Shown here: one piece after another, positions 24,643 to 33,809 of the stretch
Layout of the letters: each line of letters starts with the position of its first letter
Numbering within the stretch: position 1 is the first letter of the stretch
Source of the DNA: an uncultured bacterium
GTDB taxonomy: Bacteria > Verrucomicrobiota > Lentisphaeria > Victivallales > UBA1829
Reading direction: 5' to 3'
NCBI GenBank assembly: GCA_949297765.1
Contig: CASFTV010000010.1
Coordinates: 1-64,000, forward strand
Length of the DNA: 64,000 bases
Notes under the pieces: model-generated
What the model was told of the DNA's origin: nothing
The model's database searches: none
The model's input: only the letters and a program-made list of their open reading frames with translations
Program-made: the position numbers and the translations under genes

Positions 24643-26847
24643 TCAGACCGTGCGGAGGACTTTTCCGCCGACTTCCTCCATCGGGCGTCCCGGCAGTTCC
24701 AGTTCGGCGATGCAGCCGTCGGGAATTTCGAAATCGCAGCGGATTTTTCCGTCTGCGGAACGTTCCCAGAAGACGCGGAGAGTCCCGTGCGGAGTTTCAT
24801 GGGTCATTTTTACAAAGTCAAGCTGCGGGATCAGGCAGGGTTTCAGCTTGAAGCGGCGGAATCCCGGTGCCTCGAAGCAGGGCGCGGCGCCGCCGGGATA
24901 CTGATACATCCACGCGGAAATATCTCCGAACATGATGTGATTCTGCGAGGAACATCCGTTCCAGTGTTCCCAGAGGGTGGTTGCGCCCTGTTTGACCCAG
25001 TATCCCCATCCCGGGTATTCCTGCTGCGTGATAAGACGGAACGCATCTTCCGCAAAGCCGAAGTCGGCGAGGACGCGCGGGACATATTTTGCTCCGAGAA
25101 TTCCGAAGTCCGCCCGATGCTGGCGGGCGCGGACCAGCGCAAGAAGTTTTTCCGCTGTGAGTTCCCGTCCCTCTTCCGCCAGACCGAAATAGAGCGCCGC
25201 CGCGAGAGCGGTCATGCTTCCGTCCGCATAGGTCCCGTCGCTGTTGCGGAACGTTTCATTGAAACTCTTTTTGATTGAGGCGGCGAGGGCGGTATACTCG
25301 TCCGCGTCGGAGTCCTGTCCGAAGAGAGCGGCAAAACGGGCCAGGCGGACGGTATCGCTGTAATAGTAAGCGCTGGAGGTCAGCTCGACGGGCGCGATCC
25401 GGAATCTGTCCCAGTGGCACCAGTCGCCGAGTCCGAAGCGGACCAGATGGTTTTCCGACATGCCGCGGCAGTATTCAATATACCGCTTCATTGCGGCATA
25501 GTGTTCGCGGGCCGGTTCCGGGTCGCCGCGGAAGAGATAGATCTGCCAGACTCCCTCAAACAGCATGCTGTCCCACGCGGGTCCGCTGCCCCAGTTGTAG
25601 CCCCATCCGCCGGACGGCGCGATGCCGGGAAGCTGTCCGCTCGGACGCTGCGTGTCCGCAAGAAGGCGGACAAAATGATGATAGGCGTTCCGGGCGTGAT
25701 AGTTCCACATGCCGGTTTCGCAGGCGAGCTGGGCGTCGCCGGTCCAGCCGTTTTTCTCCCGGTGCGGACAGTCGGTCGGGATTCCGGTGAAGTTGCTCAG
25801 ATAGCTCTGCATTGTGATCTGCTGAAGACGGTTCAGCGTCGCGTCCGACGATTCGAACGTCCCCGCCTGCCGGAACGAGTTGTGCACAAACTGCGCTTTG
25901 ACCGACTTGATCTCCGGAAGCTGTTTCCCGGAACTCCACAGCGTAAGCTGAACATACCGGAATCCGTGATAGGTGAAATGAGGATGGAAGCGTTCGATTC
26001 CGCCGCCTTTCAGAATGTAGTGGTCTTTCTGAAAACCGTCTTTCCGGATGAACATGCCGATCTCCTCCTGCGTGATGGCTCCGTTCGCGCGGAGCTGCTC
26101 GGCATACTGAAGCGTGACGGAGTCGCCCGGTTTACCCTCGACTTCAAATTCACACCAGCCTGTGAGGTTGGTCCCGAAGTCGTAGACGGTTTCCCCCGGC
26201 TTCCGGAAGGGTTCTCCGACCGGTGCATATTCCCGCATGATCCGGCACGGTTCCAGATCCTCCTTGACGATCAGGCCCCCCGGCGGATTGCACTGGACCG
26301 CGCGGGACCAGGAGGAGTCGTCGAAGTCGGGATCGGCAAAGCCCGGAATTTCCAGACGGGCGTCATAGTGTTCGCCGTTGCGGAGCGCGTCGAAGGTGAT
26401 GGGACTGTCGTGTACGAGCCAGGTGGTGTCGGATTTCGCGAGAAGCTGCCCGTCCGCAACGATATCGCAGAGGAGCTTCGGCCAGTCGCGCCACGGTGCC
26501 TTGTCGAAGCTCCAGGTCTCGGTGGTGTGACAGTTGTACCAGCCGTTGCCCAGCAGGACTGCCACTGCATTTTTTCCCGCTTTCAGAAGATCCGTCACAT
26601 CATATTCTATATAGGAATCATGGCGGTCGTACTGCGTGACAACGGGGGCAAGTTCCCGGTCGTCCACCCGCACCCCGTTGACGTACAGCTGATGCCAGCC
26701 GAGTCCGCAGAGATAAATTTTCGCCTCCGCCGGTGCGCTTCCGCAGAGAAACGTCTTTCGCAGATACGGCGCCGCACCGACCGTCTGGGACGGCGCGCCC
26801 ATGGTTTTGCCTGTATTGATCCAATATCCGTTCCAGTTCCGAGTCAT
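24643..26847 (-). CDS. alpha-L-rhamnosidase (GH78)
   Basis: A 734-residue enzyme without signal peptide, probably cytoplasmic. The N-terminal beta domains (about 25-330; AEAKIYLCGLGWHQLYVNG, VAVLLGNGWYN, TVYDFGTNLTGWCEFEV) are the typical GH78 rhamnose-binding modules. The (alpha/alpha)6 barrel has TDCPHREKNGWTGDAQ, which includes the conserved acidic residues of GH78, then YNWGSGPAWDSMLFEGVWQ and a C-terminal WERSADGKIRCDFEIPDG. It hydrolyses terminal alpha-L-rhamnose from pectin, plant glycosides or bacterial polysaccharide. It is divergent from the 821-aa gene at 27016, with a 168-bp shared control region. A terminator follows at 24577. Confidence 0.93.
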   Translation of the reverse strand: MTRNWNGYWINTGKTMGAPSQTVGAAPYLRKTFLCGSAPAEAKIYLCGLGWHQLYVNGVRVDDRELAPVVTQYDRHDSYIEYDVTDLLKAGKNAVAVLLGNGWYNCHTTETWSFDKAPWRDWPKLLCDIVADGQLLAKSDTTWLVHDSPITFDALRNGEHYDARLEIPGFADPDFDDSSWSRAVQCNPPGGLIVKEDLEPCRIMREYAPVGEPFRKPGETVYDFGTNLTGWCEFEVEGKPGDSVTLQYAEQLRANGAITQEEIGMFIRKDGFQKDHYILKGGGIERFHPHFTYHGFRYVQLTLWSSGKQLPEIKSVKAQFVHNSFRQAGTFESSDATLNRLQQITMQSYLSNFTGIPTDCPHREKNGWTGDAQLACETGMWNYHARNAYHHFVRLLADTQRPSGQLPGIAPSGGWGYNWGSGPAWDSMLFEGVWQIYLFRGDPEPAREHYAAMKRYIEYCRGMSENHLVRFGLGDWCHWDRFRIAPVELTSSAYYYSDTVRLARFAALFGQDSDADEYTALAASIKKSFNETFRNSDGTYADGSMTALAAALYFGLAEEGRELTAEKLLALVRARQHRADFGILGAKYVPRVLADFGFAEDAFRLITQQEYPGWGYWVKQGATTLWEHWNGCSSQNHIMFGDISAWMYQYPGGAAPCFEAPGFRRFKLKPCLIPQLDFVKMTHETPHGTLRVFWERSADGKIRCDFEIPDGCIAELELPGRPMEEVGGKVLRTV

Positions 26848-26879
26848 TGCCTCTCTCCTCTTTCCTTAAGAAAATGGTT

Positions 26880-26897
26880 TTATCCGGTTTCGGATAA
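26880..26897. promoter_or_regulatory. inverted repeat in the divergent control region
   Basis: TTATCC and GGATAA are separated by six bases, in the 168-bp gap between the divergent genes at 24643-26847 and 27016-29481. It is a candidate operator for shared control. No convincing -35/-10 pair was found in either direction, so promoters are not assigned. Confidence 0.35.
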
Positions 26898-27015
26898 GAT
26901 AAATCCCTCTTCGGAAAAAACAATTCCCGGGAAAAAATTAAACCAATTTTTTTCTCCGCTTTTAATTTCCCGAAACGATGATATCTTACCGCAGAGCAAC
27001 CAAAGGAGCAGCACA

Positions 27016-29481
27016 ATGCGCTATCTGTATGACAAAAGCGAAACGATTGTTCTGGAATACGATTCCGAACTGTTTGAACATCCCTTTCTTTCCAGCGGAA
27101 ACAAAGTGGTTTCCGGGGTCGCCGGCGGATCCGTCGGACCGCTGCGGCCGGGCCACTACCTGATTTATGAACAGACCGGAGCGCCGGAGAAACGGGTCCG
27201 CTATCTCGGGGTTGTCGGCGACCATTCCGTGGTTCTCCAGATGACGGTCGGAGCGTTCACGTCCGATTTCTTTGACAGCGTGGCACATGCGAAACGCGTT
27301 CCGGTGAACTATTACGTCGCCTCCGAACTGCTCGGCGACAGCACCTTCCGGGGGTATGAGCAGGATTACGGCGACGCGGTCTATCCGCATCTGATGCCGA
27401 ACAATCTTTCGTTTCTCGGTCCCGCGTTCCGGCAGCTTGATGCGAACTGGGAGTCGCTCGACGAGGAACAGATCGTCGAACGTCTGAAAAAGATCGACGA
27501 ATGGTTCCAGTCGAAAGGCTTTGCTCCGCTCCACGGATTCGCCACCTACACACCCTCCAATTCTCTGATCCGGGCGATGAAGCGGGTCGGCTGGACGGTC
27601 CTGCACTCCGTGATCCCGGAACAGAACTGGTCCGACGGCCACTGGGCGATCAACCACTGGGGAATGCCCAATCAGCCCTTCTACGCCGCCGGGGACGATT
27701 TCCGCAAACCCGCGCCGCGCGCGCCGGAAGGCATGCCGAATGTCCTTGAAATGACGATGAACTCCTATCACCTTTACATGCCGCATGTGGTGAACTGGGG
27801 GGACAACGTTCTCTCCCCCTCCCACTTTCTGCGCTGGCACCGGACCGTGGAATCCGGGGCGTATCCCGAGCGTTTCCGCAATTTCCTGATCGACTACCTC
27901 AAGGCGGCGGAATTCAAAAAAACGCCGTTTTTCCTGACCGCCGGTTTTGAATTCGGACGCTCGTTCGGCGTGCGGTCGATGACGCGCCACAACCGCCGGG
28001 GCATGTCGCTGATTCTGGATCTCGCCGCGCGCATGCCGATCGTTTTTGCGACAGGACGCGATGTGGCCGCGTATTATGAGAAATTCTGCCCTGTCCATCC
28101 GGAGATTGTTTTCACCCAGCGCGACTACCTCGCCGGAACCCGGATCATGGACAAGCCGATCAATTCCGGCCCGTCCATCGGAATGGAAATGGAGGACTAC
28201 AAGGCGGTCTTCGCCCATCTGGATCCGCTTCCCTATTACCACTACGACTACCGGGAAGTCTGGAACTTCAAGACGGACGACACCTCCGCTCCTCACGACT
28301 GCGCCCCGGAAAACCGCTCCACCATCCATGTGGACTCCCGGGAAGACCGGATGCAGATCGCCGTTGATGCTCCGCTGAAGCGCAAAACTCCGATTGCTCT
28401 CTGGGACGCCCGTCCGCTGACGATCGACAATCCGGACATCATCGCCTATCATCCTCCCGTTCTGGATGACGGACGCCGGCATACGGTGATCGTTCTGCCC
28501 GAAGGATTCCAGGGCGTTCTCCATCTCCGTGTGGAACAGCTTTCCGTTCCGCCGGCAACGGAGTTTACGGGTGTCTCCCATCCGCTCTGGCGCGTGCAGA
28601 CAATCGGAACGCATTCGCATTGCCAGTGCTACCTTTATCTGGATACACCGCTGCTCGGTCCCCTTCCGCTCCGTTTCACCGTTCCTGCTCCCTGCCGGAT
28701 CGACACGCTGGAACGTCCGCTCGGGGAATTCCGGAAAGGCGACGTTGTCGAACTGTGCTTCGATTCGCGTCGGACGTGGTTCCGTTTCTACGGTCTCCGC
28801 GCCGAGGAGATCCGTCCTTCTGCGGAAGCGGCCGCCGCCATCGACGCCGCCGCGGCCGAATGGAAGGCGTTTTCCGGAAACGCTTCCGAAGAGCTTGCGC
28901 GCGTCCACCGGGAGGACGATCTCTGGTTCAGACAGCAGATCCCGGAAGAGGAAACCGTGGTTCTGGAGGTCGATTGCTTCGGCAATCATGTGTTCGGAGA
29001 ACGGAGCCGCGCCCTGCCGTTCGACCGGGTGGTCCGGTGTGCAAATCCCGCGCTCTCCGCAAAAGAGTATGCCGACGGGGGAATCTCTCTCGGACGGGGA
29101 AAATCGTTCTGGGTGCATCCCCGCACCCTGCATTTTGTCGTCGCCGGCCTGGATTCCCTCGGCCTCTCCGAAGGGGAGGCGGTGATTTTCCGTCTGTACA
29201 ACACCACGCCCGCCTCAGAGGTTGACTGCTCCCGTTATCAGGTCTGGGTGGAGTCCGACGGAGAGAAGATCCTGACTCTTGAACAGCCCTGGACCTGTCC
29301 CCGGGAACGATCGCGGGACGCCATTCTGGAATTCTCCATCCCTGTGGAGAACATCCGCTCCGGCGCCGTGGAAATCTTCCTGAACGCCGATCAGATGGGG
29401 GTGCTCGACGACTGGTTCGCCGACGGCGGATTCATCGCCGCACTGGAACGCATCATCGTCTCCGTCCGGAACAGGGACTGA
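27016..29481 (+). CDS. large protein of unknown family, likely sugar metabolism
   Basis: An 821-residue protein; the ATG at 27016 follows AAAGGAGCAGCAC. No signal peptide or membrane helix. The first 450 residues look like an alpha/beta barrel (KKIDEWFQSKGFAPLHGFATY, KRVGWTVLHSVIPEQNW, FLTAGFEFGRSFGVRSMTRH), which recalls polysaccharide-deacetylase or GH57/GH38-type barrels, but I cannot name it. Residues 470-821 are beta-rich (TIHVDSREDRMQIAVDAPL, RTWFRFYGLRAEEI, VVLEVDCFGNHVFG). It is divergent from the GH78 rhamnosidase and probably shares its control, so a rhamnose- or pectin-related role is plausible by context only. The frame stays open far upstream, but that stretch is antisense to the rhamnosidase. 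Confidence 0.6.
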   Translation: MRYLYDKSETIVLEYDSELFEHPFLSSGNKVVSGVAGGSVGPLRPGHYLIYEQTGAPEKRVRYLGVVGDHSVVLQMTVGAFTSDFFDSVAHAKRVPVNYYVASELLGDSTFRGYEQDYGDAVYPHLMPNNLSFLGPAFRQLDANWESLDEEQIVERLKKIDEWFQSKGFAPLHGFATYTPSNSLIRAMKRVGWTVLHSVIPEQNWSDGHWAINHWGMPNQPFYAAGDDFRKPAPRAPEGMPNVLEMTMNSYHLYMPHVVNWGDNVLSPSHFLRWHRTVESGAYPERFRNFLIDYLKAAEFKKTPFFLTAGFEFGRSFGVRSMTRHNRRGMSLILDLAARMPIVFATGRDVAAYYEKFCPVHPEIVFTQRDYLAGTRIMDKPINSGPSIGMEMEDYKAVFAHLDPLPYYHYDYREVWNFKTDDTSAPHDCAPENRSTIHVDSREDRMQIAVDAPLKRKTPIALWDARPLTIDNPDIIAYHPPVLDDGRRHTVIVLPEGFQGVLHLRVEQLSVPPATEFTGVSHPLWRVQTIGTHSHCQCYLYLDTPLLGPLPLRFTVPAPCRIDTLERPLGEFRKGDVVELCFDSRRTWFRFYGLRAEEIRPSAEAAAAIDAAAAEWKAFSGNASEELARVHREDDLWFRQQIPEEETVVLEVDCFGNHVFGERSRALPFDRVVRCANPALSAKEYADGGISLGRGKSFWVHPRTLHFVVAGLDSLGLSEGEAVIFRLYNTTPASEVDCSRYQVWVESDGEKILTLEQPWTCPRERSRDAILEFSIPVENIRSGAVEIFLNADQMGVLDDWFADGGFIAALERIIVSVRNRD

Positions 29482-29499
29482 CTCCGCAAAACCGTTTCC

Positions 29500-29524
29500 G
29501 CCGTTCCCGTCCGGCGGGAACGGC
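29500..29524. terminator. hairpin between convergent genes
   Basis: GCCGTTCCCG (29500-29509) pairs perfectly with CGGGAACGGC (29515-29524) around a 5-nt loop, between the convergent ends at 29481 and 29545. There is no T run, so it may be a weak two-way terminator or only an RNA-stabilising hairpin. Confidence 0.45.
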
Positions 29525-29544
29525 ACGGATTCCGTCTCCTCTTC

Positions 29545-32500
29545 TTACGATCTGAGCTTTCCGCAGGTCCTGTTGATGACCTTCTGCACAATCGCGTAGA
29601 ATACGGGAATGAGCAGTGTCCCGAACAGCACGGAGATCAGCATTCCGCCGAACACCGCCGTTCCGAGCGAACGGCGGCTTACCGCGCCCGCTCCGGAGGC
29701 GATCACCAGCGGCCAGGTGCCGAGAATGAAGGAGATTGCCGTCATCAGCACCGCGCGGAAGCGCAGCTTTGCGGCGTGCTCCGCCGCGTCAAGCACAGGC
29801 ATTCCCTCCTCGTGTTTCTCCTTTGCGAATTCGACGATCAGAATGGCCGTTTTGCAGGCGATGCCGAACAGCAGGACAAATCCGACCTGCGTGTAGATGT
29901 TGTTCGTAATCGACAGCAGCAGAAGGGAGAGCAGCGCTCCCGCCAGCGCCACCGGAACCGACAGAAGAACCGAAACGGGAATCATCCAGCTTTCATACTG
30001 GGAGACAAGGAACAGATAGATGAAGACCAGCGCCAGCGCAAAGATCACCGCGGTCTGCCCGGAGGAGAGACGCTCCTGGTACGACATGTCGGTCCAGTCG
30101 AATGTCATTCCGGTCGGCAGCAGTTTTCCTGCGATGCGTTCCATCTCCTTCATCGCCTCTCCGGAACTCACTCCCGGCGCGGGCGATCCCGTGATGACCG
30201 CCGAGGAGTACATGTTGTAGTTGGAAAGATACTGCGGAACGAACCGGGTCCGGATCTCCGTGAAGGTTCCGAGCGGCACCATCTCTCCGGATGTGGAGCG
30301 GATATGGATTCCGGGAATATTCGAGGCATCCTTCCGGTATTCCGGTTTCGCCTGCACTTCCACCTTGAAGCTCTTGCCGAACAGATTGAAGTCGTTGATG
30401 TAGCGGTAGCCGAACAGCGACTGGAGCGCGGAGTTGACGTCTGCAAGAGGAATCCCGAGCTTCAGCACCTTTTCCCGGTCGATGTCCAGGTAGAGCTGGG
30501 GCAGATTCGCGCGGAAGGTCGAAAACACGCCCGACAGCTTCGGACTGCGGTTCGCCTCCGCGACAATGGAATTCAGGATGCTCTGGAGTTTCTGCGCATC
30601 GGTTCCGGTCCGGTCCTGCAGGACGAAGGAGAATCCGCCCGTCGTCCCGATCCCCGGGATCGGCGGAAGCCCGAACGGAATGACCGACGCTTCCGGAATC
30701 CGGGCAAGTTTTGCATACGCCTTCCGGACCAGCGAGAACTGATCCTGTCCCGGATCTTTCCGCTCCTCCCACGGCTTCAGCATGACCACGGCAAATCCGC
30801 AGTTTGACGCCTGCACGCCGGTGATGATGTTGTAGCCCGCGATGGAGAAGATGTCGCTGACCTCCTTTTCCCCGCCGAGCAGTTCGCGGACCTTCTCTCC
30901 GACTTCGATGGTCCGGTCGAGCGAGGCTCCGTCCGGCAGCTGGATGTTGACAAAGAACGCTCCCTGATCCTCCTCCGGAACGAATCCGGTCGGAATCCGG
31001 TCGTAGAGCCATCCGAGCGAACAGGTGAACAGAAGATAAAGTCCGCCGACAAGCACCGCCTTGCGCAGCAGCGTCCGCACAATGGCAAGATATCCTCCGG
31101 TGAGTTTCTCGAAGAGCCTGTCAAACGCGCGGAAAAAGATGAATTTTTTCCGTTCCTTGACCGCCGGTTTCAGCAGAAGCGCGCTCAGGGCCGGACTCAG
31201 CGTCAGCGCATTGATCATGGAAATGAAGACGCTGATCGAAATCGTGATGCCGAACTGCCGGTACATCACGCCCGTAATGCCGCTCATGAAGCAGATCGGC
31301 AGGAACATCGCCAGCAGAACCGAGGTCGTTGCGATGATCGGCGACGTCACCTGACACATGGAGCGGATCGCCGCTTCCTTCGGCGGAAGTCCCTCCTCCT
31401 CCATCAGCCGGTTGACGTTTTCAATCACCACGATCGCGTCGTCCACCACGATGCCGATCGCCAGAATCAGGCCGAACAGCGTAATCAGATTGATCGAATA
31501 GCCGAGCACGGCCATCGCCGCAAACGTGCCGACCAGTGAAACGGGGATCGCGATCGTCGGAACCAGCGTCGAACGCCAGTCCTGCAGGAAAATGTAGGTG
31601 ACCAGAATCACGAGAAGCACGGCGATGACCAGCGTTTCCACCACTTCGTCGATGGAGGCGGAGATGAACGCGGTCGTATCGTACTGGATGCCGTAGTCGA
31701 GGTCTTCGGGGAAAACGGTCTTCTTGAGCGATTCGAGCTTGGCCCGGCAGGCTTCCGCGATCGCCAGTCCGTTGGCATCGTTGAGCTGGTAGACCGCAAG
31801 CAGGGCGCCCGGTTTGCCGTTCACCGTCGCCGAGGTCGCATAGTTCTCCGCGCCGAGTTCCACATCTGCAACATGTTTGATCTTGACCTGCGAGCCGTCC
31901 TTTTCCGCGCGGATCACGATTTCGCCGAATTCCTCCGGCGTTGCGAGCCGTCCTTTCGTGCTGACCGAGAGGCGCAGCGGGACTTTTCCGTTCATCGGCG
32001 CATCGCCGACGGCTCCCGCGGAAACCTGCACATTCTGCGCCTTGACCGATGCGATCACATCGTCCACCGTCATTGCGAGCGAGGCGAGACGGTCCGGATC
32101 CAGCCAGAGGCGCATGGAATATTTCCGCTCGCCGAACGGCGACACATCGCCGACTCCGGGAATACGCGCAATCTCGTCCTTGATGTAGATCGACATGAAG
32201 TTGCTGAGGAACAGTGCGTCGTGCGTCCCTTTCGGCGAGGTCAGCGACACGATCAGGAGCATGTTCGACGATTTCTCCTTCACGATCACTCCCTGCTGCT
32301 GCACTTCCGTCGGCAGCGAGGCCGTCGCCCAGTTCACGCGGTTCTGCACGTTCACCGTGTTGGAATCTCCGTCGCTTCCGATATCGAAGGTCGCGTTGAT
32401 GACGGCCGCGCCGTTGTCGGTGGCGGTGGAACTCATGTAGAGCATCCGTTTCACGCCGTTGAGCTGTGCTTCGATCGGCTGGATGACGGTGTCGCGCACG

Positions 32501-32670
32501 GTGGCGGCGTCCGCTCCCGGATAGGTCGCCGTCACCTGGATCAGCGACGGCGAAATATTCGGGTACTGCGTCACCGGAAGCAGACGGATCGCAATCGTCC
32601 CCGCAAGAAGAAACAGAAGGGCAATCACAATGGCGAAACGGGGATGCTCAATAAAAAATCTGCTGATCAT
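29545..32670 (-). CDS. RND multidrug efflux transporter, inner-membrane pump (AcrB/MexB type)
   Basis: A 1041-residue proton-driven pump of the hydrophobe/amphiphile efflux family. It has the family length and layout: a helix at residues 10-30 (FAIVIALLFLLAGTIAI), periplasmic porter domain (TATYPGADAATVRDTVIQPI), the helix with VVDDAIVVIENVNR (proton-relay aspartates of helix 4), a second periplasmic domain (VPEEDQGAFFVNIQLPDGAS), and a last helix bundle (VLLFGIACKTAILIVEFAKE). Its start overlaps the adaptor gene by four bases (ATGA). No outer-membrane TolC-type channel is next to it, so one must come from elsewhere. Expected export: drugs, bile salts, solvents or metabolites. Confidence 0.95.
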   Translation of the reverse strand: MISRFFIEHPRFAIVIALLFLLAGTIAIRLLPVTQYPNISPSLIQVTATYPGADAATVRDTVIQPIEAQLNGVKRMLYMSSTATDNGAAVINATFDIGSDGDSNTVNVQNRVNWATASLPTEVQQQGVIVKEKSSNMLLIVSLTSPKGTHDALFLSNFMSIYIKDEIARIPGVGDVSPFGERKYSMRLWLDPDRLASLAMTVDDVIASVKAQNVQVSAGAVGDAPMNGKVPLRLSVSTKGRLATPEEFGEIVIRAEKDGSQVKIKHVADVELGAENYATSATVNGKPGALLAVYQLNDANGLAIAEACRAKLESLKKTVFPEDLDYGIQYDTTAFISASIDEVVETLVIAVLLVILVTYIFLQDWRSTLVPTIAIPVSLVGTFAAMAVLGYSINLITLFGLILAIGIVVDDAIVVIENVNRLMEEEGLPPKEAAIRSMCQVTSPIIATTSVLLAMFLPICFMSGITGVMYRQFGITISISVFISMINALTLSPALSALLLKPAVKERKKFIFFRAFDRLFEKLTGGYLAIVRTLLRKAVLVGGLYLLFTCSLGWLYDRIPTGFVPEEDQGAFFVNIQLPDGASLDRTIEVGEKVRELLGGEKEVSDIFSIAGYNIITGVQASNCGFAVVMLKPWEERKDPGQDQFSLVRKAYAKLARIPEASVIPFGLPPIPGIGTTGGFSFVLQDRTGTDAQKLQSILNSIVAEANRSPKLSGVFSTFRANLPQLYLDIDREKVLKLGIPLADVNSALQSLFGYRYINDFNLFGKSFKVEVQAKPEYRKDASNIPGIHIRSTSGEMVPLGTFTEIRTRFVPQYLSNYNMYSSAVITGSPAPGVSSGEAMKEMERIAGKLLPTGMTFDWTDMSYQERLSSGQTAVIFALALVFIYLFLVSQYESWMIPVSVLLSVPVALAGALLSLLLLSITNNIYTQVGFVLLFGIACKTAILIVEFAKEKHEEGMPVLDAAEHAAKLRFRAVLMTAISFILGTWPLVIASGAGAVSRRSLGTAVFGGMLISVLFGTLLIPVFYAIVQKVINRTCGKLRS

Positions 32671-33785
32671 CGACCGGTCTCCGCGGGTTTCTGCCGCTGC
32701 GGACGGACTTTGCTGCCGGGACGCACTTTTGTGACGCCTTCGACAATCACCAGTTCACCCTCTTTTACTCCGTCGGAAATATAGAGCGAGCCATCCTGCC
32801 GGGTCGCTTTGACCGTGCGCCGTTCCACAAGATCGTCCTTGCCGACCACATAGACATAATCGCCCGCCATGTCGGTCTGCACAGCCGCAAGAGGGACCGC
32901 AACCGCCTTTGCCGATCCTCCCGTCCGGAGACGGACCTTGACATACATGCCCGGAATCAGCTCCTCATCGGGGTTTTCGAACACCGCCCGCAGCTGGAAC
33001 GTTCCGGTCGTCTGGCTGACCTGATTGTCAAAGGAATCCAGATGCCCTTTCCCCGCATATTTCTTCCCGTTCTGGAAGTAAAGTTCGACCGGTACTTCGC
33101 GGACTTTCCTGTTCTTCCGGACCGAACCGGATTCCATCAGCCGGAGAAGATCCGTCTCGTTCAGCCGGAAGTCCACCTTGACCGGGCCGGAGCGGAGCAG
33201 CGTCGCAAGACTTCCGCTGGAGGGCGAAACCAGATTGCCTTCACTGTAACGGTTGAAACTGATGCGTCCGTCGAACGGTGCTCGGATCTGTGTATAGCTC
33301 AGATCCAGTTTCGCCTGGCGGAGTTTGGCTTCCGCCGCGAGAACGGCGGCATCGCTCTGCATCTTCTTTGATTCCGCGGTGTCGAAATTCCGCACGGAGA
33401 CCGCGTCTTTTTCCAGAAGGGATTTCTGCCGCTGATAGTCGATGCTGGTGTTTTTCTGATCGGCTTTTGCCTTCAGGAGATCCGCCTCGGCGGCGGCGAC
33501 GGCCGCTTCATATTTGTCCGGTTCGATCTGGAAGAGAAGCTGGTCTTTCCGGACCAGTTCGCCGTCCCGGAAGTTGCGTTTCCGGAGAAACCCTTCCACG
33601 CGGGCGACAAGATCGACCGAATCGTACGCCCGCACATTGCTGATCGACGGCGTATAGATCTCGTAGGAGGATGCCGTCGCCGGCGTGACGATGACTTCCG
33701 GGGCCGCCGGAACTGCTGCGGGTTTTTCTTTGCATCCGGAAAGCAGCACAAGAAGCACCGCCGCCGGAAGAAGTGTGTGTCTCAT
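32667..33785 (-). CDS. RND efflux periplasmic adaptor lipoprotein (AcrA/MexA type)
   Basis: A 372-residue membrane fusion protein. MRHTLLPAAVLLVLLSGC is a lipoprotein signal with lipobox LLSGC, so it should be anchored in the inner membrane. The lipoyl half-motif (NVRAYDSVDLVARVEGFLRK), a helical hairpin (AEADLLKAKADQKNTSIDYQ), the second lipoyl half (LSYTQIRAPFDGRISF) and the beta-barrel (TTGTFQLRAVFENPDEELIPGM) are in the expected order. It bridges the RND pump at 29545 to an outer-membrane channel. It overlaps the pump gene by four bases and follows the DUF1015 gene by 24 bp, so the three may be one transcript. Confidence 0.94.
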   Translation of the reverse strand: MRHTLLPAAVLLVLLSGCKEKPAAVPAAPEVIVTPATASSYEIYTPSISNVRAYDSVDLVARVEGFLRKRNFRDGELVRKDQLLFQIEPDKYEAAVAAAEADLLKAKADQKNTSIDYQRQKSLLEKDAVSVRNFDTAESKKMQSDAAVLAAEAKLRQAKLDLSYTQIRAPFDGRISFNRYSEGNLVSPSSGSLATLLRSGPVKVDFRLNETDLLRLMESGSVRKNRKVREVPVELYFQNGKKYAGKGHLDSFDNQVSQTTGTFQLRAVFENPDEELIPGMYVKVRLRTGGSAKAVAVPLAAVQTDMAGDYVYVVGKDDLVERRTVKATRQDGSLYISDGVKEGELVIVEGVTKVRPGSKVRPQRQKPAETGR

Positions 33786-33809
33786 AATGAAGATTCCGTT
33801 GGGTTTCGC

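Noticed and set aside
25414-27015. Long upstream extension of the 821-aa protein
   Set aside because: The extension is antisense to the GH78 gene; the ATG at 27016 has a good ribosome site.
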